Assembly (NCBI GenBank): GCA_014529385.2
Contig: CM043960.1
Span: 124,027,043 to 124,091,042 of the forward strand
Direction of reading: 5' to 3'
Source: Adiantum capillus-veneris
Taxonomy: Eukaryota; Streptophyta; Polypodiopsida; Polypodiales; Pteridaceae
Length of the DNA stretch: 64,000 nt
The notes beneath the pieces are model-generated. The model saw only the letters and a list, made by a program, of their open reading frames with translations, had not been told where the DNA came from and ran no database searches. Position numbers and translations under genes: made by a program. Shown in pieces: positions 44,635 to 56,597 of this stretch; position 1 is the first letter of the stretch, and the number at the start of each line of letters is the position of its first letter.

Positions 44635-45550
44635 TTATAGGAGGAATTGAAAGAATTCAAGCGGTGGTGCAATGACAGTAGGTTTATTTGTTCTCTTTGG
44701 GACCCACTTCTTCATGATTACTGGCTGCTTCGTTGATGCTGCTCGTTTGGGAACCCATACTTGTCCCTGCTTCGTTTGTGTTTGAAGAGACTTCTTTGGG
44801 ATCCACCTTGTCTTTGTCTGAGTCTTCAGCGGTCTTTGCTTCAGCTCTTGTACTCTTGGTTGAGGATGAGATTCAGACTTTGGGAGTTGATACTTTGGGA
44901 GTTGAGCATTTAACATTTTTGGAATCGAAATGAACCCCTGACCTCTTTGTGCTTGAGTCAACTTCTTTGGAACCCAAATTTGATTTGCGAAAGCTTGCGA
45001 CTTTGTGATTTGCTTAGCTGTTCTTGCATGCTTTGACTGTATTTTTGTTGGCATTGACTCTTGTGATTTTTCATGAAAATCTTCGTCTTCTTGATCCATA
45101 CCTGTTTTTGGCTGAGCTGGCTATTTGCTATGTAGATTTGTCGAACTTTTTGGTTCTGTCTTGTTGTTCTTTTCTTTTGGCCTTCTTTGGTTGTTACTGA
45201 AGCTGATAGTGATCGTGATGACCTGAGTACTTGATAGGGGATGTCAAAAGAATCATCACTGTCACTACTATCCTCAACAATATTGCATTTTGGCACTTTT
45301 CCTTTGTTGTTTGGCTGGTTATGGAAAGTTACTATTTTCTTGCTCTTGGGTTATTATTTTTGGGATGACTTTGGTATCCATTTGATTAGAGCATTGGTAT
45401 CTCGTTGACATGGCTGCGTTCTTCTTGGTTGAGTCTTTTCTTCATGTATAGGGGCCACGTATGAGGATGATTGTTGCAGTTGCATTTTCATGGAGGATTT
45501 TGGAATCCACTTTTGCTGCACTTTATTCTTGGAGCAATGACATTGTTTCT
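44635..45550 (-). pseudogene. element N C-terminal region with repeated W(V/I)PK motif
   Basis: In minus sense several frames carry a short motif again and again: QKWIPKSS and IKWIPKSS (about 45360-45530), QVWIKKTK (45296 frame), then NQIWVPKK, TRWIPKK, GQVWVPKR and KKWVPKR in the 44635-45099 frame. The surrounding residues are Lys/Gln/Ser-rich. Spacing is irregular, roughly 15 to 50 residues. No enzyme motif. Function unknown; basic clusters suggest nucleic-acid or protein binding, which is inference. Confidence 0.6.
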
Positions 45551-45663
45551 TGGGTCTTTGATATGGAGAATCATAAAACTGTGCATTTGTTGAAGTGTCT
45601 TTATGTCACCTGCTGGGTTTTCTAGATTTCCATTGTCGACATCTTCTTGAAGCTCCAAGTGCT

Positions 45664-46636
45664 CTACAGAGTCGTAGAACTATTTGCTTCTTTGTCTTCA
45701 TTTTCTTGGATTACACTCACTGCAAAATAAGGAACAACATCATAGCCATCTTCATCACAAAACTTTGTTGTTGGATCATCTGGAATGGCACACATATCAA
45801 GAGTAGCTAAGATGTGTTCCCATTCAAGTGACTCTAACTCTTCCTCAAGAAAGGGTTTTGGGATATAATCCTCATCTTCAATTGACCTTTCTAGGATGCC
45901 TTCCTCTCGCTTTAAGCTTCCGCATTGTGAAGCTCCACATATCCACAGTTCTTTCGGCTTACCCAACCATGCTGGAAGTTCTGATCCTGCTAGAGTAGCA
46001 GAATCAAACTCCTCCATAGGTGTTCTCGTCACATCCCTGTAACTATGGTCCTTTAAGTTTATCTTTGTCATGACTTCCATATGTCTCAAGTAGATATGAT
46101 CATATCCCAAGTCTTGGACCATTTTCAATTGTCACATGAATGGTCTTCCTAGAATGATATCATAATTGTTCTTCTTGTCAATATCAACAATAGCAAAGGT
46201 TTGCTCATATTCAATTCCACAAGAAGTAGAAATTTCTTTTTCTAGTAGTCCTATGGGCCTTTCCATGTGTCCGTCTGTAAGTTGCAGTTTCATCCTTGTA
46301 GCCCTCATTGCTGGTTTTCCCATTTTTCCAATATCTCTTTTGTTGCGATGGAAACACCGGCTCCCTGTCAAGGATTTCCATGGTTTTTACACCTTGAAAT
46401 TCCACAGGAAGAGTGGTGTTCCCATTTTCTCCCTCATAATACTCACCTACCTTGTTTAAAGGCACTAGCCTAGTGCTTAGCTGAGGTATTTCAAGTTCTT
46501 TGATCCCTTCCTCGATTTGAGTCATTGGTTTTTTAACACCAAATTTCTCTAAGAATTTTCCCACAGTAGCCCACATGTTTGGTCGTATTCTAAGCAACTC
46601 GGCTAATGTTATCGTGCAGGTGATTGATGTTGACAA
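45664..46636 (-). pseudogene. element N retropepsin-like domain and following segment
   Basis: The 46211-46636 frame has the approach to the active site (GNTTLPVEFQGVKTMEILD), where the Asp is followed by RE rather than GGA, either mutated or frameshifted. In the next frame DIILGRPFM ends at a stop at 46132. The 45664-46128 frame continues in the same reading as KMVQDLGYDHIYLRHMEV and SYRDVTRTPMEEFD. Not active. Confidence 0.65.
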
Positions 46637-46684
46637 AATGTCTATCAGTCCTTTTGAATCAATGACCTTGTTGGGAGACAGTCT

Positions 46685-47344
46685 CTATGATGGTATTGCA
46701 ATAACATTTGACTTGGCCTTGTATTCTCCTATATAGAATGGTAGTGTTCTCAATGAATGGGGTTGACTGTCCATAGACTGTACAGATCCTTTTTTGCCCC
46801 AATACGATTCCACTTCTAGATTCATTTGAGACCCAGCCTCAAATTCCTCTATTGGTGGAAGAGACACTCCTCTTCCATCACTCGTTTGGTTTCCTCGTCT
46901 GCTTAGCCTACTTGCTTCATTGGCCTCTCTGACTTGTTTCCACAATTTGTCAAGACCATCTATTTCTTTACAACTCTCAGGTATAGCTATGTGAAAACCT
47001 TCAAAAGAGTTATCCGTGGTATTCAACACTATCCTGGGCTCTAATGTGGGGTCCTTGAGCTTTGGTCCGTGCTCGTGACTCGAATCTAGCTCTTTTTGTT
47101 CCTGGTTTGGTGGGATTATTGGTGTAGGTGGGGTTGGGATGACACCCTTAGGTTTTCCAACTGTTGGTTCTAGTAAGGCTTGCAGTTTTTGAATCCTTTT
47201 CTTGCACATTTGAAGCCTTTCCTTTTCTAGTTCCGCATATGGATATGTCATCCACCTATGTTCTTGGGTTTGGTTATTTTCTAGCTGTGTTTCATAGTCT
47301 TTTAGGAGGTCGTCTAAATGCTCATTAACCTTTTTGACTAACAA
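46685..47344 (-). pseudogene. element N linker between gag and protease
   Basis: 219 codons open, Lys/Glu-rich at the start (VNEHLDDLLKDYETQLENN) with a predicted helical stretch, then Pro-rich and acidic. No domain recognised. Same frame as the pieces on either side (47537-47779, 46211-46636), so part of one polyprotein. Confidence 0.5.
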
Positions 47345-47536
47345 TAATCCTCTCGAGCTAGCACTTTTTGGCTCACTTTTTGTTGATGGTTCTGTTGGAG
47401 GTTAAGATGCCTCCTCAAGAGAAGATGCAACCCTTTCCTCATGTTGTCTTATCTTCTCTTCAGCTTGGGTAAGCTTCTCAGCTAAGGATTTTTGCTCTCG
47501 TTCCCTACGTGCTTTCATCCTAGCCTTTCTAGCTTT

Positions 47537-49073
47537 TTAGATATTCCATTTGCTCTTGGTTTTTTGACTAGGTGCATCGGTCTTTGCCTCACTTGTCTCT
47601 AGACTCGTGTCAGTTTTTGTTTTCTCTGTCTCTAGGTTTTCAACAGCTTCCTTTTGAGCTTGCACTCTTGTAACTACTTGAACTGGTACACCGTTTTCAT
47701 TTTCTGAGCTAGTGGGTAGCTGAAATTTCTTGAGATAGTTTTCGTGATCTTTCTGACTTGGTTTGGGTTTTTTGGACAATCAGAGATCAAGTGAATGACA
47801 CCACAGTCAAGACAATAGGCATTTACTTGTGTGATCTCCATTTTAGGACATTGTTTGACCAAGTGGTTGTCACGGCTTTTGTGACAATCTACCTTTGGTT
47901 GAGGAGCTTCCTCTTGCAATTCCTCTTGGCTGTAAACAGGATTTGACCTTGCTAAGCCTCTATTCGCAATGAACCTCAATGTCCTTTCGTCCATCTCGTA
48001 TTTTCTATCTTCAGGTCGAAACGTAGGAGGTGGAGGTTGTATTGGCCTCACCACTCCATTTGTTTCTCTCATCTTCTGTCTCTTTGAAGGGAAGCTCCCA
48101 TTTTGGTTGTTATAATACATAGCAGCTGGTACTAACGGTTGTTTATTTGATGGTTCCATTATCGGCGTGTATCTCATGTCTACAGGCATTCTAGCACCTG
48201 GCTGTAGAGGTTGTTGTCCTAAGGCAAGTTGTTGCCTTACAACTGCTACTGGTCTTGGTGCATTCCCCATAGCATATCTAGGTGGAGTAGGTGTTACTGG
48301 AATAGGTTATAAATACCTCTCCCTAGCATTTTCCATACCGTAGTAACACTCTTCTGTTGTATGGTTTGTCCATTTTCTCTCAATTTCGCACCATAGAGGT
48401 TCTTGGAGGTCAAATTTAACTAGAGAATCAAGTCTCTGAGCTAATCCTTCTACAAGATTCAATTGCTCACTAGATACCCCTTGCTTTAATGTGGATTGGG
48501 TTCTTAGTGAATCACTCCTCTGAGAAGATGTGTCACTCTCACTCTCAATATCATGTCTTCTCATGGTTCTTCTTTGATTTGGATAGGAGTAAGCTATAGG
48601 GGGTGGTGATGGTACATATGGTCCTGTTGTGACAGTAATTCCACCTCTATAAAACTCATGTTCTATGGTTGCATACGGGTACAACCATGGTCCATTAGGC
48701 AGATTCACTTGAGGAGGCATGTATGCTATCTCTGTGATCATTTCATCTCTCATTATCGCTCTAGAAGGGAATCCAGGTGGCTCCCTTTTTGGAATTCTCA
48801 TAGGAATTCTCATGTTGGTGGAGATATCTGTGGTCCTTCATTGACCAAATGTCCACCTCTTTCTAGTGCATTGTGTGGGTTTGTGTCAAAATGTGGATAG
48901 ATTGGCATTTTAGCACTTCTAGCTTGGCTTGCCATACCTCTAGTCATATCTACAAAACGATTGGTAGATTGTCTTTCCATCTTGATGATCTTAGCTTTCT
49001 TAATGTCAGGCCCACTTAATACTCTCAAGATAGTCCTTAACAAGCACCTTTGGCCCTTGATCAGGTCTCTCAT
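47537..49073 (-). pseudogene. element N gag with zinc-binding motifs, no capsid domain
   Basis: Three minus frames. 48810-49073 (RFVDMTRGMASQARS) is an N-terminal part. 48307-48813 is Pro/Tyr-rich and ends with a metal-binding-like WCEIERKWTNHTTEECYY, comparable to WCSIFLGPHTTSEC in Gypsy I. 47674-48270 contains CHKSRDNHLVKQC (one expected Cys is Ser) and CLDCGVIHLISDC with C-X2-C-X3-H-X4-C spacing. A retrotrans_gag capsid domain as in Gypsy I is not seen. Frameshifts near 48810 and 47700. Confidence 0.65.
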
Positions 49074-50330
49074 AAGTCAAGAATTTGTGACTCTTTTGGT
49101 CTCTGGATACTAGTTCTAGATACCCTAAAAGTTTGGATTTAGGTCTAGGTGTGTCCTATTGCGCGCAAGCTTTCTTCCTAGCTATACCTGACTCAATTTG
49201 GAGTTGTCTATCAAAATTTAGAACAGTTTTGGTGAACTGCACTTAAAACAACGCTCAAAATTGTTTTAGGATCAAGGATTTTTGCATGTATCTTGACCAA
49301 ATGTGACCCAAATTTGTTGAAACTTGGTCACTAGGCTTACTTTACAGTGCTTAACACTTTTAGAAGCTCACTCCGAGTTTTCACCTCCAAATTAGAGACA
49401 CATCATACACGTATGATGTCTTTTTGCTCAAAATTTGACAAAATTTGGTATGTGAGCTCTGCTCTACCCAGTGGCATGCTCAATTTGTGAATTTGACCTT
49501 TATTTTGACACTTGAAACATTATACGCGTATAAAATCTTTTGGCTCAGAATTCACTTAGATTTCTACCCAAGGTACTCCTTGATGCATATAACAAGAATA
49601 TGTGATCACAACAAATCACCACTTTTTCACCTTTTTCAGTCTTGTATATGCAAAAATCTCTTTAAGTGCAAAAGTATGTGTTCAAATGAGTTGAAATTTT
49701 ACAAGCAATCTTAACACATAATTTCCCAACCCTCTATGTCGTCAAAATTGAAATTTGACTTTCAGATCTGGTTTTGAGACATCATACGCGTATAATGTCT
49801 TTTGCTCATATTTTGCCTAAATTTGGTCAGTAAGCTTGTCTCGTGGTGCTTTACACCCTGGTATGCTCAGATCCCATTTTGGTCTCTAAAAGTGTCCTTT
49901 AGACTTCATACGCGTATAAAGTCTAACTTGTCAAAATGAAGTGAATTTCACTCCATAGGTTCCTCACAACATTGGCAACTCACAACAAGTTTTAGAATTG
50001 AATTTTGACAATTTTTGAGCAAATTATGGCCAAAACAAGCATTCACTTGCCTGGATGCGTCTTATGGTCTTGCAAGCTCAAATGAGCTTTAAATTTGATG
50101 AAATTTGGTCAATATGCTTCCTAGATGCTGTATATCATAAGGGTGCACTCAACTGTAAGTTTTGACCCCAGATCTGGCCTCTAAGACTTCATACGGGTAT
50201 GAAGTCTTTTGCTCATATTTTAGTTCTGTTTCTACCAGAGGTGCCCCTTAGTGTGTGGAACAAGAATATGTGCTCACAACAGATTTTGGATGTCGACAAA
50301 ATCATCAATTTTCACAAGTAAAATCCCCTT
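49074..50330. repeat. P-family repeat with palindromes (copy 2), upstream of element N gag
   Basis: Non-coding. Palindromic motifs at 49399-49420, 49516-49538, 49778-49799, 49912-49933 and 50185-50206. From about 49890 the sequence parallels 23795-24240. It continues beyond Gypsy D at 55395-55450. Its place just 5' of gag in minus sense suggests it is the leader or LTR of element N. Confidence 0.7.
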
Positions 50331-50969
50331 TGTTATGAGCGCGTATAGAGCTAGAAGAAAGCAAGAGGAGGTGGTCACAATGTACAAGAACTTGGACTTG
50401 ATCATAAGCTTAATATTGATTATAAGACTTAATACTTTATAAAGAGAGCTAGATACAAGACTTGGATTACATGACTTGAGTACAAGACAAGGCTTGATTG
50501 CAAGGACAAGACTTGAACATAAGAACTAGAAGAGGGATTTCCTCATAGGAGCCTCACAACTGGTGTTGGCAAGACTGAGGGGCTTGTGGCCCAAGACCCC
50601 TATTTATACTAGTGCTCGAGGAGGTTAGGACTTTCTAGGTTCTCTTGAGGAGGCTAGAATCTTCTAGAACCTTCTTGATCCTTCTAGATCCTTCTTCAAC
50701 TTTCTAGAGCTTTCCAAAAACTTCTAGATTCTTTCAGAATCTTCTCCAAGCTTCTAGAAACTTCTTGATCCTTCTAGTTCTTCTAGAACCTTCTAGATAC
50801 TTCTTCCACTTTCTAGAGCTTTCCAGAAACTTCCACATCCTTTTGGAATCTTCTCCATGTTTCTAGAAACTTCTAGAATCTTCTAGATCCTTCTGGATTC
50901 TTCTAGAGCCTTCTAGCGATGATGTAGGCGATGATGCAGGTAACGACTGAATCTCAAGCATCCATGACA
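50331..50969 (-). repeat. Gypsy D 3' LTR
   Basis: 639 bp; contains many short repeats of the type TTCTAGAACCTTCTAGATCC (50640-50920). PPT GAGGAGGGGGTAAT in minus sense at 50970-50983. Confidence 0.95.
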
Positions 50970-50983
50970 TTACCCCCTCCTCT
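50970..50983 (-). promoter_or_regulatory. Gypsy D polypurine tract
   Basis: Minus sense GAGGAGGGGGTAAT directly upstream of the 3' LTR start TGTCATGGATG. Confidence 0.85.
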
Positions 50984-52509
50984 AGCGACGAGTTCCACGA
51001 GGAGCAGTGGTGTTCCTTGCGTTGGGCTTCCATGGATGTTGTCGATGGAACTCTTGGACTTTGAGAGATGCATGCTGTAGATTGTGTGCTGGTTCCCAAG
51101 TTCGTTCACTAACATCATAGCCTTTCTAATGCACCAAGTACTATAACCTGCCACACAAAACTCGAGAATCTAGGACTTTCTTGACCTCATATTCGTCATG
51201 TCCTTGAATCTCAACCGAAGGAGGTGGTTGTAGGGCTCTTCCTGGGATCTTAGATGTGTGACAAGGTTCTAGGATTGAGACATGAAAGACCGGTGGATTT
51301 TCATGGATGAGGGCAATCGGAGTCGATAGGTGACTAGATTGACTTGACGAATAATTTTAAATGGGCCAAGCCTTCGATAATCAAGATTTTGACAAGGACG
51401 AGATGAGATCACGTCGGAGGAGCCACACTTTATCCCCTTCTTTGTATTCTGGATGCTGCATGCGATGGAGATCTGCACTTTCCTTATGCTTGGATTGAGC
51501 TTCTTTGATATGAAATGTAAGTTCTTTGTGAATTGCAGATAATTGTTGTGTAAGATGAATAGCAACTGGATTCTTGACTTGATAGTGTATGTGGATATCC
51601 TGGTTTGGGATGTTGACCATAATTAGCAAAGAATGGAGTGTGACGGGTGGAGGCATGAAAATTGTTATTATAGGAGAATTCTGCTAGCGGTAGGAGCTCG
51701 ACCCAATTATCTTGGTGATAATTGATAGTACAATGGAGATACTGTTCCAAAACTTAATTTACTCTCTCTGTTTTTCCATCACTTTGTGGGTGATTGGCTG
51801 AGGAGAGGTTGATTTGTACTTTGAGTAGCTTGAATAAGCTTTTCCAAAAGCTAGAGATGAATTGTGGGCCTCGATCAGAAACTATGTCATCCAGTAATCT
51901 GTGATAACGATAGATATGCTGTAGAAAAAGTTTGGCCGTATCTTCGCCGGTGATGTTTTTAGTGGTTGGAATGAAGTGTGCCATTTTTGTAAACCGATCC
52001 AAGACTACTAAAATGGATTCAAATCCTTGTGACAAGGGTAGCTCTACAATGAAAACCATGGAGATGGATGACCATGGTTTGGTTGGAATGGGCAAGGGAT
52101 GGAGTAACCCATGAGGACGATGACGAGGGGCCTTTGATCTATTACAAGTGTCACAAGTGCCTACATACTCCTTGACAAGATTCCACATTTGAGGCCTCCA
52201 AAAGTCACGGGAGAGAAGCTCAATTGTCTTATTAACCCCAAAATGCCCTGCTGATGGAAGATCATGCCGTTGCTGAAGTACCTCCAAGTGTGTTGGTCCT
52301 TGCGGAATATAGAGAAGACCCTTATAGTAAATTAGTCCATCAATTTCTTGAAAGTCCTGATTAACCTCTTGTCCTTGTAGTTGTTGTCTAATATTCTGAG
52401 CAAGTGGGTCTTTGGCAATTTGCGTCTTCACCTTAGAAAGAAAAGTAGAATCTTCAGGAGCTTGGCTCATGGTGGCGTTTAGCTTAATCTGCTCAGGTTT
52501 CAAAATCAC
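50984..52509 (-). pseudogene. Gypsy D integrase with chromodomain; catalytic Asp changed to Val
   Basis: The 51754-52509 frame has the zinc domain HDLPSAGHFGVNKT with CDTCNRSKAP. In the core, the first catalytic position reads WSSISMVFIVELP, where chromoviruses have Asp (MDFIVELP). SDRGPQF and DGKTERVN supply the other D and E. 51269-51750 continue in two frames (NYHQDNWVELLPLAEF, LGPFKIIRQVNLVTYRLRL). After further stops a chromodomain is readable near 51070-51200: HDEYEVKKVLDSR, then YLVH-stop-KGYDVSERTWEP. The chromodomain would direct integration to particular chromatin. Confidence 0.9.
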
Positions 52510-52582
52510 TGACTCTTGTTGATCAAATGCTGCGTCGCCTTCTCTAGGTGCAAGGTAGGATCTTCTTGATAAGGCATCTGGC

Positions 52583-53826
52583 TTAGCTGGCTTGGCGACG
52601 ATTCAAGACGCAGGATGTCATGAAGTATTCCAAATTCGTGTGGTCTGTATAGACAGTGATCATATGAGGAGCTCCTTCAAGTAGGTGATGCCAAGTGTCA
52701 AAGGAGTTGATGATTGCTAAGAGATCTTTGTCATGGATTTTATAATTGATTTCTGCAGCTGAGAATTTGCGGGAATGAAAAGCCACTGGATGTACTCGAG
52801 CATCCTCTCCTACTTGGGATAGAATAGCGCCAAGGGAAAAATCTAAAGTGTCTGTTTCTAGGATGAAAGGCTTTGTAGGATCTGCGTGAATTAGAATGGG
52901 TGTGGTCGTTAAAGCTTTCTTGAGAGTTTGAAATGCTTTCACGTCCTCTGAGTCCCAGAAAAACCTATTATGGCCTGTCAACCTTGTGAGTGTTGTAACC
53001 ACCTTGGAGTATCCCTGTATAAAGATACGAAAAAAATTTGCAAATCCGAGGAAACATTGAACATCTCTTACAGAGGTGGGTGTCTCCCAATCAAAGATGG
53101 TTTGAACCTTATTTAGATCCATGGAGATTCCCCTTTCAGAAATTACATAACCAAGAAATTCCACCTTAGATTGATGAAAAGAGCACTTCTCCAACTTTGC
53201 CTTGATGCACGAAGCTTTTCAAGCACTAATCGTACATAGTGCTCATGCTCTTCTTGATTCTTGGAAAATATCAAGATATCATCCAAATATATTACCACAA
53301 AATAATCCAAATACTCCTGAAAGATATCGTTCATTAAATGTTGAAAAGCAACTGGGGCATTTGTGAGACCAAATGGCATGACGGTATATTCAAAGTGGCC
53401 ATACCTTGTCCAAAAGGCTGTTTTCCATTCATCACCTTCTTTGATTCTGACATCCCCTGAAGCGAGGGGACGACCATCAATGACTTCTACAGTTGCTAGA
53501 TTAGACTTCTCCACAAGTGGTATGCCTTGTTCTTTTGCAAATTCTTTGTCCATGAAGCACGCCGTTGCACCTGAATCTAGTAATGCTTCACAATCCATGT
53601 GCCTACCTGGCATATGGATCTTGACTGGTAGCATAAAACTTGAAGTGGAATCAGTGGGAAGAAAGAGACATTTTTTTGCTTGTCTTTTGTCCAACCGGTC
53701 GGTCTCTATTGGGGTTGGACGTCCATGTTTTCCGAACATGTTGAGGCCATTGCACCATGAACCTTCATTCTTCTCTCCCTTGGACACTGTTGAACCATGT
53801 GCCCCTGCTCTCCACAATACATACAT
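52583..53826 (-). pseudogene. Gypsy D protease-RT fusion by internal deletion, then RNase H
   Basis: The 53143-53826 frame has the retropepsin start [13 protein letters not shown] (DSGA) and [11 protein letters not shown]. It then jumps straight to [22 protein letters not shown], which is mid-RT. The rest of the protease and the RT fingers, including the first catalytic Asp, are deleted in frame. The box [12 protein letters not shown] is intact. A frameshift leads into 52583-53194: thumb ([15 protein letters not shown]), then RNase H with ETDTLDFSLGAILSQ, INYKIHDKDLLAII and TVYTDHTNLEYF. Confidence 0.9.
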
Positions 53827-54701
53827 AAGCCATTAATGCGTTGCCTTTGCTTCTCCTGGGCTGAGAGAGATTGAAACCGTGCTGAATCAATTTGCATGGG
53901 CTTAATGCGTGATTCATGGCCCTGTTGAGGTGTGTAGCCATTATGTGTCACTTCTATTTGGGGTCGCAATGGTGCCCCTTGTCTCCTCTCAAATAGTCGA
54001 TTATCACATTCTATTGCTTGAGAGATGAACTCGCTTAGTGTGTGAACCTTTGGCATAGTCAATAAGAGATATTTTACGTCATCCTTTAATCCCCATCGAA
54101 ATTATTGGCTAATGAAATATTCCTCATGCCAAGTCAGATCACAAGTGAGCTGTTGAAATTCGGATGCATAGATAGATACGGGTCTTGATCCTTGGCAGAG
54201 GTTTCTAAGTTTGGTTTCAACAACCGTTTCTCTATCTGTATCCCCAAAGGTTGCAGAGAACTCCCACACAAAAGCTTCAAAGTCATGAAGAAGAGGAGAT
54301 TCTTTTTCAAGTAAGGGAGAAAACCAAGAGAGAGCCGTACCTGAGAGGAGGGTCCCAATAAGGCCTACTTGAGAGGCATCATCCAGATAATGCTCTCATT
54401 GCATTCGAATGAAGAGGCGCACTTGTTGGAGAAAACCTCTAAACTTTGATCTAGTCCCATCAAAATTTTCAGGCACGCTGACCTTCGGCTCCTTCTTATG
54501 TTGTTGAGAATAGCTAGATCTTGTAGCTTGTGCTTGATGTGTGCTTGTATCTTGAAGCTCTTGAATTTGACGTTGAAGATTTTGCAACGACGGTCCCAAG
54601 ATTAGGGATTGCCCTACTTGAAGTTGAGCGTTATTCTCGTGAATTTCTTGTAACTGAGCTTGGATGCTTTGCAATGCGTTGATGACACCTTTCATCGTCA
54701 T
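53706..54701 (-). pseudogene. Gypsy D gag (broken)
   Basis: ATG at 54701 (MTMKGVINALQSIQAQ) starts a Gln-rich helix. The capsid part VPENFDGTRSKFRGFLQQVRLFI is typical of chromovirus gag. Continuation in 54134-54358 and 53706-54062 needs two frame changes. The zinc knuckle [14 protein letters not shown] has normal spacing. Confidence 0.88.
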
Positions 54702-54741
54702 GATGGCTTGAGAAGATTAAGATATGGTAGTCTTGCCAAAC

Positions 54742-55394
54742 TGTTATGAGCATGTATAGAGTTAGAAGAGAGCAAGAGGAGGCGCTCACAATGTACAAGA
54801 ACTTGGACTTGATGATAAGCTTAATATTGATTATAATACTTAATACTTTATTAAGACAGCTAGATACAAGAATTGGATTACACGACTTGAGTACAAGACA
54901 AGGCTTGATTGCAAGGACAAGACTTGAACATAAGAACTAGAAGAGGGATTTCCTCATAGGAGCCTCACAACTAGTGTTGGCAAGACTGAGGGGCTTGTGG
55001 CCCAAGACCCCTATTTATACTAGTGCTTGATGAGGTTACTTGAGGAGGTTAGGACTTTCTAGGTTATTCTTGAGGAGGTTAGAATATTCTAGAACCTTCT
55101 TGATCCTTCTGGATCCTTCTTCAACTTTCTAGAGCTTTCCAGAAACTTCTAGATTCTTTCGAAATCTTCTCCAAGCTTCTAGAAACTTCTTGATTCTTCT
55201 AGTTCTTCTAGAACCTTCTAGATCCTTCTTCAACTTTCTAGAGCTTTCCAAAAACTTCTAGATTCTTTCGAAATCTTCTCCATGTTTCTAGAAACTTCTA
55301 GAATCTTCTAGATCCTTCTGGATTCTTCTAGAGCCTTCTAGTGATGATGTAGGAGATGATGTAGGTAGTGACTGACTCTCAAGCATCCATGACA
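54742..55394 (-). repeat. Gypsy D 5' LTR
   Basis: 653 bp, slightly longer than the 3' copy because of an extra partial repeat near 55030-55075. Followed by CCCTT. The sequence inside it in minus sense (TTTGGCAAGACTACC) should hold the PBS, but I cannot assign a tRNA. Confidence 0.95.
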
Positions 55395-56597
55395 CCCTTA
55401 ACTCTCAATCTATAAGTCCAAATGACATGAAATTTGGTGTATGTGCTCAACATGGGGGTTGCCAATCACGAGCAAAGAAAACCGAGCAAAGCTAATTTCG
55501 AAGTAAATATGAGAAACACCCTTGACAAATTGATGCAAGCGCAAGCTATATTGAAAAAAATAATCATGACTTGTTGGATTCCACCACACAACACCTCAAC
55601 TCAAAAGGAAATTACCCAACACCTATTAAAGCTTATCACACCTTTAAATAAGCCACTACTGCAAGTCACATATTTTGTCCAAGAGTTCCCATCAAATTGT
55701 TGTTGCTTACCATACATGCTTGAGTTGTCACATTGTGGTGGCATCTCAAAAGCAATATATCCATCATATTGTAATGGAAGCTCACAAACATGCTTTATTT
55801 CTTGAGCTTGAATAAGTGCGATGGTAATGTTAGTGCAATGGTAGGCATCTAATGATATCAACTAGACTTATCTAGCGATGGATGTTGTCTTGGAGATCCT
55901 CTTTGATAAATACTGGTGAGATCTTGGAAAAAACATTGCTCTATATTGGAGAAGTAAATATAATAACCTTGTAGAACTAAGAAACCTCATGATAAATAGC
56001 ATAAACATGCTCTCCCATATTATTTTCTATGTGCCAAAGCTTTCCATACTCTCCTGACAAAGTGAAAGGACCTTGCAAAAATGTGTCTCTAGTCTTTGGC
56101 CCAAAGGAATAGTGCTACCATAGATAGCTAAGGTCTCCCGCCCTCTCATTTCAAATTCCTTTCCTCATCAACTGACGCTTGGCTAATCTTGAAATTCTCC
56201 CTTGCATTAAGTGGGAAAAAAATGTGCATACCGACCAACAAAAAGCATTGCATGTTAGAACCTTATAGAAGTGCAAAGTCTTTAGGGAGTGACATGAAGG
56301 ACCTTCTTATGAGGCTAATAGGCATGTACTTTTTTGTTGCTACATGTAGGCTTCTATGAGCTCTCATGCTTTCTCATTGAATTTTTCTATGATGGCATAG
56401 ATAAGTCATCCCAACAGTCATGTTACCTTTCTACTAACAAGCTACCAAAGAAAGGAGACTTTGAAGCCCAACTAATTGCATCACTTACTCTAGTATCCAA
56501 TCTTCCACATCCTTTTCAATATTTTGACTTGCCTGAACCACTATTTTTTTTGACAAAATTGTCAATATGAGCTGTGCACCGTCGAATGGATGGCTGA
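55395..56597. other. P-family tail and unassigned sequence
   Basis: 55395-55450 continues the P repeat broken by Gypsy D. Beyond that no family is recognised. ORFs 55434-55805 and 56334-56570 have no domain, and the first begins in repeat sequence, so neither is called. Confidence 0.45.

Larger units (their letters stand above)
44422..50330 (-). mobile_element. element N: degenerate gag-protease gypsy relative without RT or integrase
   Basis: Minus-strand fragments in order: an N-terminal part (49073-48307), zinc-knuckle part (48270-47537), linker (47344-46685), protease (46636-45664), W(V/I)PK repeat region (45550-44635). At least five frameshifts and several stops. The knuckle type CX2CX3HX4C and the ILGRPFM protease end resemble Gypsy I. 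No RT, RNase H or integrase anywhere, so non-autonomous or heavily deleted. Copia C and Gypsy D are inserted at its two ends. LTRs not identified. Confidence 0.65.
50331..55394 (-). mobile_element. Gypsy D: chromodomain-bearing Ty3/gypsy element
   Basis: 5,064 bp on the minus strand. LTRs 50331-50969 (639 bp) and 54742-55394 (653 bp), TGTTATGAGC to CATCCATGACA on the plus strand; perfect TSD CCCTT (50326-50330, 55395-55399). Gag, protease, RT, RNase H, integrase and chromodomain are all recognisable. An internal deletion joins protease to mid-RT, and the first integrase Asp is lost. It is inserted in P-family sequence. Confidence 0.95.

Noticed and set aside
55434..55861. ORFs on both strands after Gypsy D
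   Set aside because: They begin at or near P-repeat sequence, lack any family motif and overlap one another on opposite strands.
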